A stretch of DNA of 64,000 nucleotides. Origin: Betaproteobacteria bacterium. GTDB taxonomy: Bacteria; Pseudomonadota; Gammaproteobacteria; Burkholderiales; Usitatibacteraceae. The notes beneath the pieces are model-generated. The model was not told where the DNA came from and made no database searches. It saw only the letters and a list, made by a program, of their open reading frames with translations. Made by a program: the position numbers and the translations under genes. The stretch spans positions 1,171,501 through 1,235,500 of the forward strand of contig JADKJU010000001.1 in the NCBI GenBank assembly GCA_016720855.1, read 5' to 3'. Every line of letters begins with the position of its first letter. The stretch's first letter is position 1. Positions 1-8,344 of the stretch are shown here, piece after piece.

Positions 1-2850
1 AACACGATCGTGGTCGCGCCCAACGACGCCAACAAGATCCTCGTGGGCGGCGTGAGCATGTATCTCAGTGCCGATGGGGGCGTGAACCTGCAGCGCGTCT
101 GCAACGTGCACGTGGACCACCATGCGCTCGTTCCTCATCCGGGCTACGCCTCGAACGGCCTGGTTTACGGGGGCAACGACGGCGGCCTGTATTCATTTTC
201 TGGCGTGGGCGCGGCCACCACCGCGGGCACCGGGCTCAACAACACCTGCCAGGGCACGATCACCACCACCAACCTGAACAACGGCCTCGCCATCACGCAG
301 TTCTACGGCGGGGCAGGCGGAACGGTGCCGGTTTCGCGGCTGGCGGGCGGCACGCAGGACAACGGCAGCTACGTGTACAACTACGGCACTGCCACCTGGA
401 CGCCGGTATTCGGCGGCGATGGCGCCGAGGGCGCCGTGGACCACGCCGACTCCCTTTATTCCTACGGGGCCACGCAGTACCTGGGCGTCCACCGCAGCAG
501 CAACGGCGGCGCAAGCGCCTACAGCTCGGTGGAGATCTGCGCCGGAATCACCGATGCCGATTGCACCTTCGGGGCCAACCCCAACCCCACGACAAACTTC
601 ATCTCGCCGTTGATGCTCGATCCCTCGAACGCCAACCGGCTCTACGCGGGCGCGGCGAGCCTTTGGCGCACCGACAACGCGAAGTCCTCCCCGCCGACGT
701 GGACTGCAGTGAAGCCCCCGGCCGGCGCATACAACTACATCAGCCACGTCGCCATCGCCCCCTCGAATTCCAGCGTGGCCTGGGTCGGGCACAACACCGG
801 CGCGCTCTATCGCACGCAAAACGCAACCGCGGCCTCACCCGTTTGGACGGAGATTCCCTCCCCGGCGGCGCGGCAGGTGCTGCGCATCCTGATCGACAAG
901 GACGACCCGACGCGCGTGTACGTGACCTTCGGGGGCTACACCTCGCCAAACGTCTATCTCGCCACCAACGGTCTCGACGCGACCCCCGCGTGGACATCGA
1001 AGCATGGCAACCTGCCGCAGGCGCCCGTGCGCTCGCTGGCGCGCCATCCGTCCAACGCCCTCTGGCTCTACGCCGGAACCGAAGTCGGCGTTTTCACCTC
1101 GCAGGACGGCGGCACGACCTGGAGCGCCACCAACGACGGTCCCGGTACCGTCTCCGCCGAGGAACTCTTCTTCCTGAACGCCAACACGCTCATCGCATCT
1201 ACCCACGGCCGCGGCATGTTCCAGGCTACGGTCACCCCGCCTGCGTCGGCGCCCGGCGCCGTGCAGCTCGACGTCGCGACGGTGTCGGCTGCGGAGAGCG
1301 GTGGGCCGATCACCGTTTACGTCTCGCGCCTCGGGGGCTCCAATGGCGCCGCGAGCGTCAACTACGCAACGGGCACCACGGGCACCGGCGCGGGTCATGC
1401 GACGCCCGGCGCCGATTTCACGGCGACTTCGGGAACGCTCAACTGGGCCAGCGGCGATTCGACCGTGCGCAGCATCACGATTCCGATCATTGCCGACGCA
1501 CTCGTCGAAGGCAATGAGACCTTCACGCTTGCGCTCTCGGGCGCAGCAGGGGCGACCCTGGGCTCGCCTGCCGTGGCGATCATCACGATCATCGACCCGG
1601 ATGCCTTCCCGGTGAATTGCGCGATACCGGCCGGCTGGATCGTGCCGGTCACCGCGAACGCCGGCTGGAGCGTCGCGTCGGACCAGAAGTTCGAAGGCAG
1701 CTGCTCGCTCAAGTCCGGTGCCATCGGGAACGGCCAGAAGGCCCAGGTCCAGTTCACCGGGAACTTCACCGCCGGCAACATCACTTTCCGACGCAAGGTG
1801 TCGAGCGAGAACGGCTGGGACTTCTTCCGCGTCTACCTCGACGGCGTGGTGCGCACGCCCGATTGCTTCGAAGGTGTCGCCAATTGCCAGGGCGCAACCG
1901 TCACCGGTCCGACGGCCTCGGGCGAGACCGACTGGAGCCAGCCGTCCGCGGTTCTCTCCTTCCCGGTCACTGCCGGCAGCCACACCATTACGTTCAGCTA
2001 CGAGAAGGACGCGTCCTGCTGCGTCGCCGGGTCCGACGCCGCGTGGATCGACGCCGTCTCGTTGCCACTGAAGCCATCGAACCCCGCCTTCCCGGACTTC
2101 AACGCCGACGGCAAGCCCGACATCATCTGGTCCAACACCGCTACGGGCGCAACCTACGTGTGGAGGATGAACGGGCCGGCACTCCTCTCGGATTCCTTCT
2201 ACGCCACCATCGATCCGTCGTGGAAGATCCAGGGGGTTGCGGACTTCAATGGCGACGGACACCCGGACATCGTGTGGAGGAACACCGCCAACGGCGCCTG
2301 TTACGTCTGGTACACCGTGAATGGGGTGTTTACCGGCCAGGATGCCTTCCTCTTCAGCCTGCCCCCGGAGTGGGTGATCCAGGGCGTGGCGGACTTCAAC
2401 GCCGACGGCAAGCCGGACTTCCTGATGAGGAACGTGAACTCGGGCAACGCCTTCGCCTGGTTCTTCAACGACAACGTGCCCATCGGCGACCAGTTCCTGT
2501 TCAACATCGACCCGAGCTGGAAAGTGGAAGCGGTGGGCGACATCGATCTCGACGGGCAGCCCGACCTCCTCTTCCGCAGCACGACCTCGGGGCTGTCCTT
2601 CGCGTGGTACACGCAGTACAGCGGCGGTGTCCTGAGCCTCGGGGGCTCCAGCCCGATGATCTACTCCATCGACCCGGTGTGGGAGGTGATGCAGCTGGCG
2701 GACTGGAACGGCGACGGCAAGCCCGACCTCCTCTTCCGAAACTCCGCTACCGGACTCGTCTTCATCTGGTACCTCGACGGCGTCGCACTCGGCGCATCCG
2801 ACTACGTGATCCAGATCGATCCCTCCTGGGAGATCGTGCCAAGACGGTAG
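1..2850 (+). CDS. Secreted BNR/sortilin-like propeller + Calx-beta protein with FG-GAP C-terminal module (5' partial)
   Basis: The frame is open from the first base, so the N-terminus and any signal peptide lie outside the window; 949 residues are visible. Residues about 1-415 resemble BNR/sortilin-type beta-propellers, with repeated Asp-box-like turns and a closing strand containing STHGRGMF. Residues about 418-530 are a Calx-beta domain (ESGGPITVYVSR, GNETFTLALSGA). Residues about 537-695 form a Cys-containing beta-sandwich of unknown family, ending in AAWIDAVSLPL. The last 251 residues are five FG-GAP/VCBS-like repeats with DxNxDGxxD calcium loops, ending SWEIVPRR. The same tail ends four more genes downstream. 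An extracellular role is inferred from domain content; no catalytic site was recognised. Its stop faces the radical SAM gene convergently. Confidence 0.85.
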   Translation, partial: NTIVVAPNDANKILVGGVSMYLSADGGVNLQRVCNVHVDHHALVPHPGYASNGLVYGGNDGGLYSFSGVGAATTAGTGLNNTCQGTITTTNLNNGLAITQFYGGAGGTVPVSRLAGGTQDNGSYVYNYGTATWTPVFGGDGAEGAVDHADSLYSYGATQYLGVHRSSNGGASAYSSVEICAGITDADCTFGANPNPTTNFISPLMLDPSNANRLYAGAASLWRTDNAKSSPPTWTAVKPPAGAYNYISHVAIAPSNSSVAWVGHNTGALYRTQNATAASPVWTEIPSPAARQVLRILIDKDDPTRVYVTFGGYTSPNVYLATNGLDATPAWTSKHGNLPQAPVRSLARHPSNALWLYAGTEVGVFTSQDGGTTWSATNDGPGTVSAEELFFLNANTLIASTHGRGMFQATVTPPASAPGAVQLDVATVSAAESGGPITVYVSRLGGSNGAASVNYATGTTGTGAGHATPGADFTATSGTLNWASGDSTVRSITIPIIADALVEGNETFTLALSGAAGATLGSPAVAIITIIDPDAFPVNCAIPAGWIVPVTANAGWSVASDQKFEGSCSLKSGAIGNGQKAQVQFTGNFTAGNITFRRKVSSENGWDFFRVYLDGVVRTPDCFEGVANCQGATVTGPTASGETDWSQPSAVLSFPVTAGSHTITFSYEKDASCCVAGSDAAWIDAVSLPLKPSNPAFPDFNADGKPDIIWSNTATGATYVWRMNGPALLSDSFYATIDPSWKIQGVADFNGDGHPDIVWRNTANGACYVWYTVNGVFTGQDAFLFSLPPEWVIQGVADFNADGKPDFLMRNVNSGNAFAWFFNDNVPIGDQFLFNIDPSWKVEAVGDIDLDGQPDLLFRSTTSGLSFAWYTQYSGGVLSLGGSSPMIYSIDPVWEVMQLADWNGDGKPDLLFRNSATGLVFIWYLDGVALGASDYVIQIDPSWEIVPRR
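2095..2850 (+). repeat. Shared C-terminal module, copy 1
   Basis: 756 nt encoding five FG-GAP-like repeats of about 48-52 residues. Its DNA is nearly identical to copy 2 at 7471-8226 over long stretches, for example the segment coding GNAFAWFFNDNVPIGDQF. Confidence 0.85.
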
Positions 2851-2852
2851 CG

Positions 2853-2886
2853 CCCTCACCCCCGGCCTCTCTCCCGAGGGCGAGGG
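2853..2886. repeat. REP-like GC-rich imperfect palindrome
   Basis: A CCCTCACCCCCGGCC...GAGGGCGAGGGG inverted repeat lies between two convergent genes. The same motif family occurs inside rlmN at 47586-47626. It may act as a 3'-end stem-loop, but no T tract follows. Confidence 0.5.
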
Positions 2887-2911
2887 GAGAAATTCGCGGA
2901 ACACCCGCAAA

Positions 2912-4267
2912 TCAGGACAACGGCGCGTCGCCAGACGCGTCGCCCGGCGCGTAGTGCAGGCCGTGCGAGTGGCAGGTCCTGCAGAAGGGGTGCGCGTACT
3001 TCATGGCCTCGAGCTCGGCGTGCGAGTGATCGAGGAACGTCGCCCCGAGCATGTTCGCTTCGTCGTACACGCTGCAGCACAGCGCCACCGTGCCGTCGAA
3101 GTTGATGGCGGTCTGGTTGAAGCGCAGCTCGCAGTCGTGCGAACCCGACTTCGACGCCTTGATGCGCGGCACGTAGGTCCTCGGGTGCTCGAGCAACTCG
3201 TCCAGGATGGGATGCGCCGTGCCCCTGCCCTCCACCACCTCGATCAGGCGCTCCAAGGGCTGGAAGAATGCCGCGATGGGGTGATGCTCGAAGCCCAGCT
3301 CCCGGCACACCGCCGCCACCTGGTCCACCTGGCCCGCATTCCCGCGATAGAGGTGGTGACCGACCCAGACTCGCGTCGTCGCCTTGTACTTCTCCAGGTC
3401 GTGGCGCAGGCGGTAAAGATTGGACTTCACGAGCGTGAGGTCGCCTTTCGCGTGGGTGCGCTCGTAAGTCTCCGGCGTGAAACCAGAAAGCGAGATCTTG
3501 AGGTTGGTGGGATTGGCCTTCGCCACTTCGCGGAATCCGCCCTCGATGTTGAGGTTGGTGGACAGGTGGCTCGGCAGCCCGGCCTCGTGCACGATGCGCA
3601 GGATTTCTCCGATACGCGGGTGCAGCAGCGGCTCGCCCCAGTTGAAGAGGAAGATCTCGGGGCGCGGGGCAGCGCATTCCGACGTCACCTTCTCGATGAT
3701 GCGGCGGAAGAGGTCGACCTCCATGAAGCCCCTGGGCCGCCCGCCCAGCGGAGAATTGCCCACCGGGCAGGTGGGGCACCGCAGGTTGCAGGTGCCGACG
3801 ACATCGATTGCGTACACATAGGTCGGCGACTCGCGCGGCGAATGGCGGCGCAGCACGCGCCCGAGCTGCGCATCGAAGACTTCGGGAGCGAGGTAGTCAC
3901 GCGGCGCGCAGCGCTCGCGCGCCGCCACCACCTGCGGATCGCGGACGCCCGCCACCACGGCCCGTTCCAGCCACGTCGCCGCCGCTTCCCACCGGCCCTG
4001 CTGGTAGAGCGTCATGCCGATGACGGGAAGGCTCTGCACCCAGCCGCGATTGCCGCCATCCTGCGCGAACGACTCGCCCAGCAGCTCGAGCGCGGAGGCA
4101 AACTGCCCCTGGCCGAGACGCACGATACCGAGATTGTGGCGCGCATTCCCCTGGCGTGCGTCCTGCGCGAGGATCGCAGAGTAGAGCGCATCCGCCTCCG
4201 CGAGCCGCCCCTCGCCCTGGTGGCGCATCGCCGCTTCCATGCGCTGCTCGATCGTCGGGACGGACAT
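2912..4267 (-). CDS. TPR-radical SAM/SPASM-like protein
   Basis: A 451-residue protein. Residues about 8-120 are TPR-like helices. The radical SAM cluster motif CxxxCxxC is C160-NLR-C164-PT-C167, followed by a (beta/alpha) barrel (FNWGEPLLHP, LSTNLNI, KISLSGF). Late cysteines (CELRFNQ, ALCCS, FCRTC) suggest a SPASM-type domain with auxiliary Fe-S clusters, as in peptide- or protein-modifying enzymes. The ATG at 4267 was chosen because the TPR region starts there; the open frame runs further upstream but only as read-through inside the neighbour. The upstream GT41 gene ends at 4270, two bases before this start, so the two are very probably co-translated. The substrate is unknown. A role in modifying a protein, perhaps the neighbouring secreted proteins, is inference. 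Confidence 0.8.
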   Translation of the reverse strand: MSVPTIEQRMEAAMRHQGEGRLAEADALYSAILAQDARQGNARHNLGIVRLGQGQFASALELLGESFAQDGGNRGWVQSLPVIGMTLYQQGRWEAAATWLERAVVAGVRDPQVVAARERCAPRDYLAPEVFDAQLGRVLRRHSPRESPTYVYAIDVVGTCNLRCPTCPVGNSPLGGRPRGFMEVDLFRRIIEKVTSECAAPRPEIFLFNWGEPLLHPRIGEILRIVHEAGLPSHLSTNLNIEGGFREVAKANPTNLKISLSGFTPETYERTHAKGDLTLVKSNLYRLRHDLEKYKATTRVWVGHHLYRGNAGQVDQVAAVCRELGFEHHPIAAFFQPLERLIEVVEGRGTAHPILDELLEHPRTYVPRIKASKSGSHDCELRFNQTAINFDGTVALCCSVYDEANMLGATFLDHSHAELEAMKYAHPFCRTCHSHGLHYAPGDASGDAPLS

Positions 4268-4269
4268 CG

Positions 4270-6048
4270 TCAGGACCTCTCTCCGCTCGCGGCCCGCAGG
4301 TACTCGCACTCGAGCGCACGAGCGAGCGAGGCGGCATCGAAGAGCGCCGATCGGCGCATGCGTTCCCGAAGCGAGGCACGCAGTTCCGCCCGACGCGGCC
4401 CATCGCTCGCGAGTGCGACCGCCGCGGCGACATAGTGCTTCGGCGTGCCGGCGGCAAGGTCCTCCAGCCCGACAGCGCGCAGCACCGAGAGCCCCTGCCG
4501 CGACATCGGGCGGCGCCACGGCAGCGTCACGACGGGCACGCCCATCCAAAGCGCCTCGCAAGTCGTGAGGCCACCGCAGAATGGGAACGGATCGAGCGCA
4601 ATGTCGATTCCGCCGTACTCCGCGAGCATCTCCGGATGAGGCGAACCGCCGCGAGTCTCGACGCGCGGGGAATCGATTCCCAGCGCGGCAAGGCGATTCT
4701 TCGCGATCGCCGCAACTTCCGGGTCACCGAGGCTTCGCGACTTGAGAACGAGGCGGCTTTCGGGCAGCGCATGCAGGATGAGCGCCCAGGCACGCAGCAC
4801 GCCGTCACCGATTTTCGCGACGTTATTGAAGCACCCGAACGCAACCGCACCGGGCCTGGCCGATGGCGGCGCCGCGACCGGAGGCGCGTAGTCGGGCGGC
4901 GCGTAGGTGAGGTGACGGCGCCCGAGGCGCCTGATCCTCTCCGTGAACGCCGCCTCCGATCCCTCCGGAGCGAGGTCGGATCCCAGCACGACGCCGTCGA
5001 CCGCGCCAACGCCCGTGCTGGCGGCGAACCCCAGCCACGAGAGCTGCACGGGCGCCGCGCGCCGCGCAAACACGCCGAGGCGGTTGCCGGCGGTGTGGCC
5101 GGCCATGTCGACGAGCACGTCGATGCCCAGCGAGAGGACCAGCCCGCGGAGTGCCTCGTCATCCATTCCCGCGACCGTATGCCAGTGCTCCACGCCCGCA
5201 CGAAGCCGCTGCGTGACGGCATCGTCCATCGTGCCATCGGCGAAGCAGTGCACCTCGAATCCAGTGCGGTCATGCGCCAGGATTGCAGGCGACCCCATCC
5301 AGCCGACGGGATGCGACCAGAAATCGGCGGAGACGTAGCCGATGCGCAGCCGACGCGAACCTGGCGCGAACGGCTCACGCTGCGGCAATGGCATCCCCTG
5401 CCCCAGGCGGCTTCCCGCAGCCAAGGCTTCGCGACGCAAATCGGCCGCGCAGGACTGCGCGGAATACTGCAGTGCCATCTGCAGGTTGGAAAGTGCCGCC
5501 GGATGCGAGGGCGCGATGCGGAGCGCCTTCCGGGTCGCCGCGAGTGCCGACTCGGGACCGAGGGACTGCTGCAGCGCGAGCGCGAGGTTGATCCATGCCT
5601 CGACCATCGACGGGTCGAGCGCGATCGCGTGCCGGTGGCACACCGCCGCCTGGGCGGCCATGCCGCGCGCCTGCCATTCGAGACCAAGGTTTACGTGGCT
5701 GTGCGGCAAGCCCGGATCCAGCGTGACCGCGTGCTGCAGCACGCGCAGCGCCTCGTCATGGTCTCCGCGGGCCTGGAGCGCGACGCCCAGGTTGGACCAG
5801 GCTGCCGCGAATCCCGGAACCAGCTGCGTGGCGCGGAGATGGCAGGAGACCGCCTCGTCGATCTTCCCGGAGCGGCACAGCAGCCAGCCCAGCCGCGTGT
5901 GCGCCTCGGCATGGGAGGGCTCGAGCGCGACCACGCGACGCAAGGTCGCGATGGCCTCCACGTGGCGGCCGGCCTCCTGCAGCGCCACCGCCTCGCCGAA
6001 GACATCGGCGGCATCGCGGGGCTGGAAAACGGCATCGTCGGCGGTCAC
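4270..6048 (-). CDS. TPR O-linked GlcNAc transferase, SPINDLY type (GT41)
   Basis: A 592-residue protein. Residues about 15-220 are TPR repeats. Residues about 235-590 are the GT41 catalytic region, with family motifs GYVSADFWSHPVGW, DVLVDMAGHTAGNR, QLSWLGFAASTG, FGCFNNVAKI and DPFPFCGGLTTCEALWMGVP. GT41 enzymes transfer GlcNAc (or another sugar) from a UDP/GDP donor to Ser/Thr of proteins; in bacteria the acceptors are mostly unknown. It is the first gene of a two-gene minus-strand operon with the radical SAM protein, and diverges from a secreted Cys-rich protein gene. No signal peptide is visible, so action is cytoplasmic. The assignment to GT41 is firm; the acceptor is not known. Confidence 0.9.
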   Translation of the reverse strand: MTADDAVFQPRDAADVFGEAVALQEAGRHVEAIATLRRVVALEPSHAEAHTRLGWLLCRSGKIDEAVSCHLRATQLVPGFAAAWSNLGVALQARGDHDEALRVLQHAVTLDPGLPHSHVNLGLEWQARGMAAQAAVCHRHAIALDPSMVEAWINLALALQQSLGPESALAATRKALRIAPSHPAALSNLQMALQYSAQSCAADLRREALAAGSRLGQGMPLPQREPFAPGSRRLRIGYVSADFWSHPVGWMGSPAILAHDRTGFEVHCFADGTMDDAVTQRLRAGVEHWHTVAGMDDEALRGLVLSLGIDVLVDMAGHTAGNRLGVFARRAAPVQLSWLGFAASTGVGAVDGVVLGSDLAPEGSEAAFTERIRRLGRRHLTYAPPDYAPPVAAPPSARPGAVAFGCFNNVAKIGDGVLRAWALILHALPESRLVLKSRSLGDPEVAAIAKNRLAALGIDSPRVETRGGSPHPEMLAEYGGIDIALDPFPFCGGLTTCEALWMGVPVVTLPWRRPMSRQGLSVLRAVGLEDLAAGTPKHYVAAAVALASDGPRRAELRASLRERMRRSALFDAASLARALECEYLRAASGERS

Positions 6049-6082
6049 GGGACATGACGATAGCAGAGGCGGCCGCGCGGCT

Positions 6083-6110
6083 TTGCAATGCCCGCCAAAG
6101 ATGGTCTAAT
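6083..6110 (+). promoter_or_regulatory. Possible sigma70 promoter for the Cys-rich secreted protein gene
   Basis: TTGCAA (6083-6088), 16 bases, TCTAAT (6105-6110). The predicted start is about 28 bases before the ATG at 6145, and an AGGAG ribosome site sits just upstream of that ATG. Called by eye. Confidence 0.35.
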
Positions 6111-6144
6111 TCGGCGCTAGGCGCAGCAGCCATCAGGAGATCGA

Positions 6145-8226
6145 ATGAAGATAAGAAAGATCCCCTTCGCCGTCGCTCTTTGCCTGTCTTCGGGCGCCGC
6201 GTGGGCACAGCAGTGCCCGTTCGGCACCTTCTCGGCCACGGGTTCCGAGCCCTGCACGCAGGCGTCTCCCGGCAACTTCGTCTCCATCGTCGGCGCCACG
6301 GCCCAGCAACTGTGTACCGTCGGCACCTTCCAGCCCACTGTGGGCCAGTCGTCCTGCCTGGACGCGCCGGCGGGCAGCTTCGTGGGGAATTTCGGCGCCA
6401 CCACCTACGTGGCGTGCCCGGCCGGCATGTTCCAGCCCAACACGGGGTCCAGCGCGTGCCTTACCGCTCCCGCGGGGACTTACGTGTCGTTCCCGGGCTC
6501 CTCGGACGCCACGACGTGCCCCGTCGGCACCTACCAGCCCAGTGCCGGCTCCACCTCGTGCCTTCCTGCGCCCGCCGGCCACTACGTGAACCTGACGGGA
6601 TCCACCGCGGCCTTCAATTGTTCCGCGGGCACCTACCAGCCCGGTTCGGGGCAATCGTCCTGCCTGGACGCGCCGGCAGGCAGCTTCGTGGGGAATTTCG
6701 GCGCCACCACCTACGTGGCGTGCCCGGCCGGCATGTTCCAGCCCAACACGGGGTCCAGCGCGTGCTTTACCGCTCCCGCGGGGACATACGTGTCGTTCCC
6801 GGGTTCCTCGGACGCCACGACGTGCCCCGTCGGCACCTACCAGCCCAGTGCCGGCTCCACCTCGTGCCTTCCTGCGCCCGCCGGCCGCTACGTGAACCTG
6901 ACCGGATCCACCGCGGCCTTCAATTGTTCCGCGGGCACCTACCAGCCCAGTTCGGGACAATCGTCCTGCCTCGCGGCGCTGCCGGGTAGCTTCGTCAGCG
7001 CGACGGGTTCGTCGTCCGCGCAACTCTGCCCGTCGGGGACGTTCCAGCCATTGCAAGGCGCCACCTCCTGCCAGCAGGCGCAGGTCGGATACTTCGTCTC
7101 GCTCACGGGTGCCACGGCGCAGACGGCCTGCGCGCCGAGCTCGACGACGCTTGTCTCCGGCGCGACCAGCTGCCTCGTCATGTCGCTCAACCCCGTCGCG
7201 AATACAGTTGCCGCCGGGGCGACGTTCAACGTGACGTTCCAGCTTTCGGGGCCGGTGGCCTCGGATACCGAGGTGACTCTCGGCGTATCTCCTGCAGGTG
7301 TGCTGACCGTGCCGGCCTCGGTGACGCTGCCGTCGGGCCAGTCGTCAGCCCCATTCCTGGTGACGGCGGGGCTCGCCACGGGAGGTGCCACCATCACAGC
7401 GGCCCTCAATGGCGCCATCACGAACACCGCCATCAGCATCACCGGCACGCCGGCGGGGCCGGTGCCGTATGACTTCAACGGCGACGGCAAGCCCGACATC
7501 ATCTGGTCGAACACGGCCTCCGGCGCAACCTACATCTGGCGCATGAACGGCCCGTCGCTCATCTCGGACTCCTTCTACGCCACCATCGATCCATCGTGGA
7601 AGATCCAAGGTGTCGCCGACTTCAACGGCGACGGTCACCCCGACATCGTCTGGCGCAACACCGCCAACGGCGCCTGCTACGTCTGGTACACCGTCGACGG
7701 GGTGTTTACCGGGACGGATGCATTCCTCTTCTCGCTGCCGCCCGAGTGGGTGATCCAGGGCGTGGCGGACTTCAACGCCGACGGCAAGCCAGACTTCCTG
7801 ATGAGGAACGTGAACTCGGGCAACGCCTTCGCCTGGTTCTTCAACGACAACGTGCCCATCGGCGACCAGTTCTTGTTCAACATCGACCCGAACTGGAAGG
7901 TGGAGGCGGTGGGCGACATCGATCTCGATGGCCAGCCCGACCTCCTCTTCCGCAGCACTGCCTCGGGACTTTCCTTCGCCTGGTACACGCAGTACGCCGG
8001 CAGCGTGCTGAGCCTGGGCGCATCGAGCCCGATGATCTACTCCATCGACCCGGTGTGGGAGGTGATGCAGCTGGCGGACTGGAACGGCGACGGCAAGCCC
8101 GACCTCCTCTTTCGAAACTCCGCTACCGGACTCGTCTTCGTCTGGTACCTCGACGGCGTCGCACTCGGCGCATCCGACTACGTGATCCAGATCGACCCAA
8201 GCTGGGAAATCGTGCCGAGGCGGTAG
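6145..8226 (+). CDS. Secreted Cys-rich repeat protein with FG-GAP C-terminal module
   Basis: A 693-residue protein with a Sec signal peptide (residues 1 to about 22, ending AAWAQ). Residues about 23-348 are about ten repeats of about 34 residues of the form C(P/S)xGTxQPxxGxxSCxxAPAGxYV. These resemble GCC2/GCC3 (ephrin-receptor/TNFR-like) modules, with paired cysteines likely to form disulfides after export. A 102-residue block is tandemly duplicated at DNA level (6361-6666 and 6667-6972). Residues about 350-438 form an Ig-like sandwich. The last 251 residues are the shared five-repeat FG-GAP module ending SWEIVPRR. An AGGAG ribosome site supports the ATG. Likely extracellular or surface-bound; function unknown. 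It diverges from the O-GlcNAc transferase gene. Confidence 0.87.
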   Translation: MKIRKIPFAVALCLSSGAAWAQQCPFGTFSATGSEPCTQASPGNFVSIVGATAQQLCTVGTFQPTVGQSSCLDAPAGSFVGNFGATTYVACPAGMFQPNTGSSACLTAPAGTYVSFPGSSDATTCPVGTYQPSAGSTSCLPAPAGHYVNLTGSTAAFNCSAGTYQPGSGQSSCLDAPAGSFVGNFGATTYVACPAGMFQPNTGSSACFTAPAGTYVSFPGSSDATTCPVGTYQPSAGSTSCLPAPAGRYVNLTGSTAAFNCSAGTYQPSSGQSSCLAALPGSFVSATGSSSAQLCPSGTFQPLQGATSCQQAQVGYFVSLTGATAQTACAPSSTTLVSGATSCLVMSLNPVANTVAAGATFNVTFQLSGPVASDTEVTLGVSPAGVLTVPASVTLPSGQSSAPFLVTAGLATGGATITAALNGAITNTAISITGTPAGPVPYDFNGDGKPDIIWSNTASGATYIWRMNGPSLISDSFYATIDPSWKIQGVADFNGDGHPDIVWRNTANGACYVWYTVDGVFTGTDAFLFSLPPEWVIQGVADFNADGKPDFLMRNVNSGNAFAWFFNDNVPIGDQFLFNIDPNWKVEAVGDIDLDGQPDLLFRSTASGLSFAWYTQYAGSVLSLGASSPMIYSIDPVWEVMQLADWNGDGKPDLLFRNSATGLVFVWYLDGVALGASDYVIQIDPSWEIVPRR
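6361..6972 (+). repeat. Tandem duplication of a 306-bp coding block
   Basis: The two halves, 6361-6666 and 6667-6972, are nearly identical until the last bases of the second half, with scattered single-base differences such as GCCTTACC versus GCTTTACC. The unit is in frame (102 residues, three Cys-rich repeats). Confidence 0.9.
7471..8226 (+). repeat. Shared C-terminal module, copy 2
   Basis: 756 nt, five FG-GAP-like repeats. Closest at DNA level to copy 1 (2095-2850). Confidence 0.85.
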
Positions 8227-8344
8227 TAGCAGCGCTTGCTGAGATCCTTCTCCCGTGGGAGGGGGAGTTCCCTTGCCGTCCGACGCGGCCGTTCGGCGCA
8301 TAATCGCGTTCCACATCCGCTCACCCTGCGGGGAAGGAGGGGTC

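Noticed and set aside
835..2910. Long minus-strand frame of about 690 codons opposite the first secreted protein
   Set aside because: High-GC antisense shadow. It is Arg/Gly/Val-rich, has no domain, and mirrors the FG-GAP repeats; similar shadows occur opposite the other tail copies.
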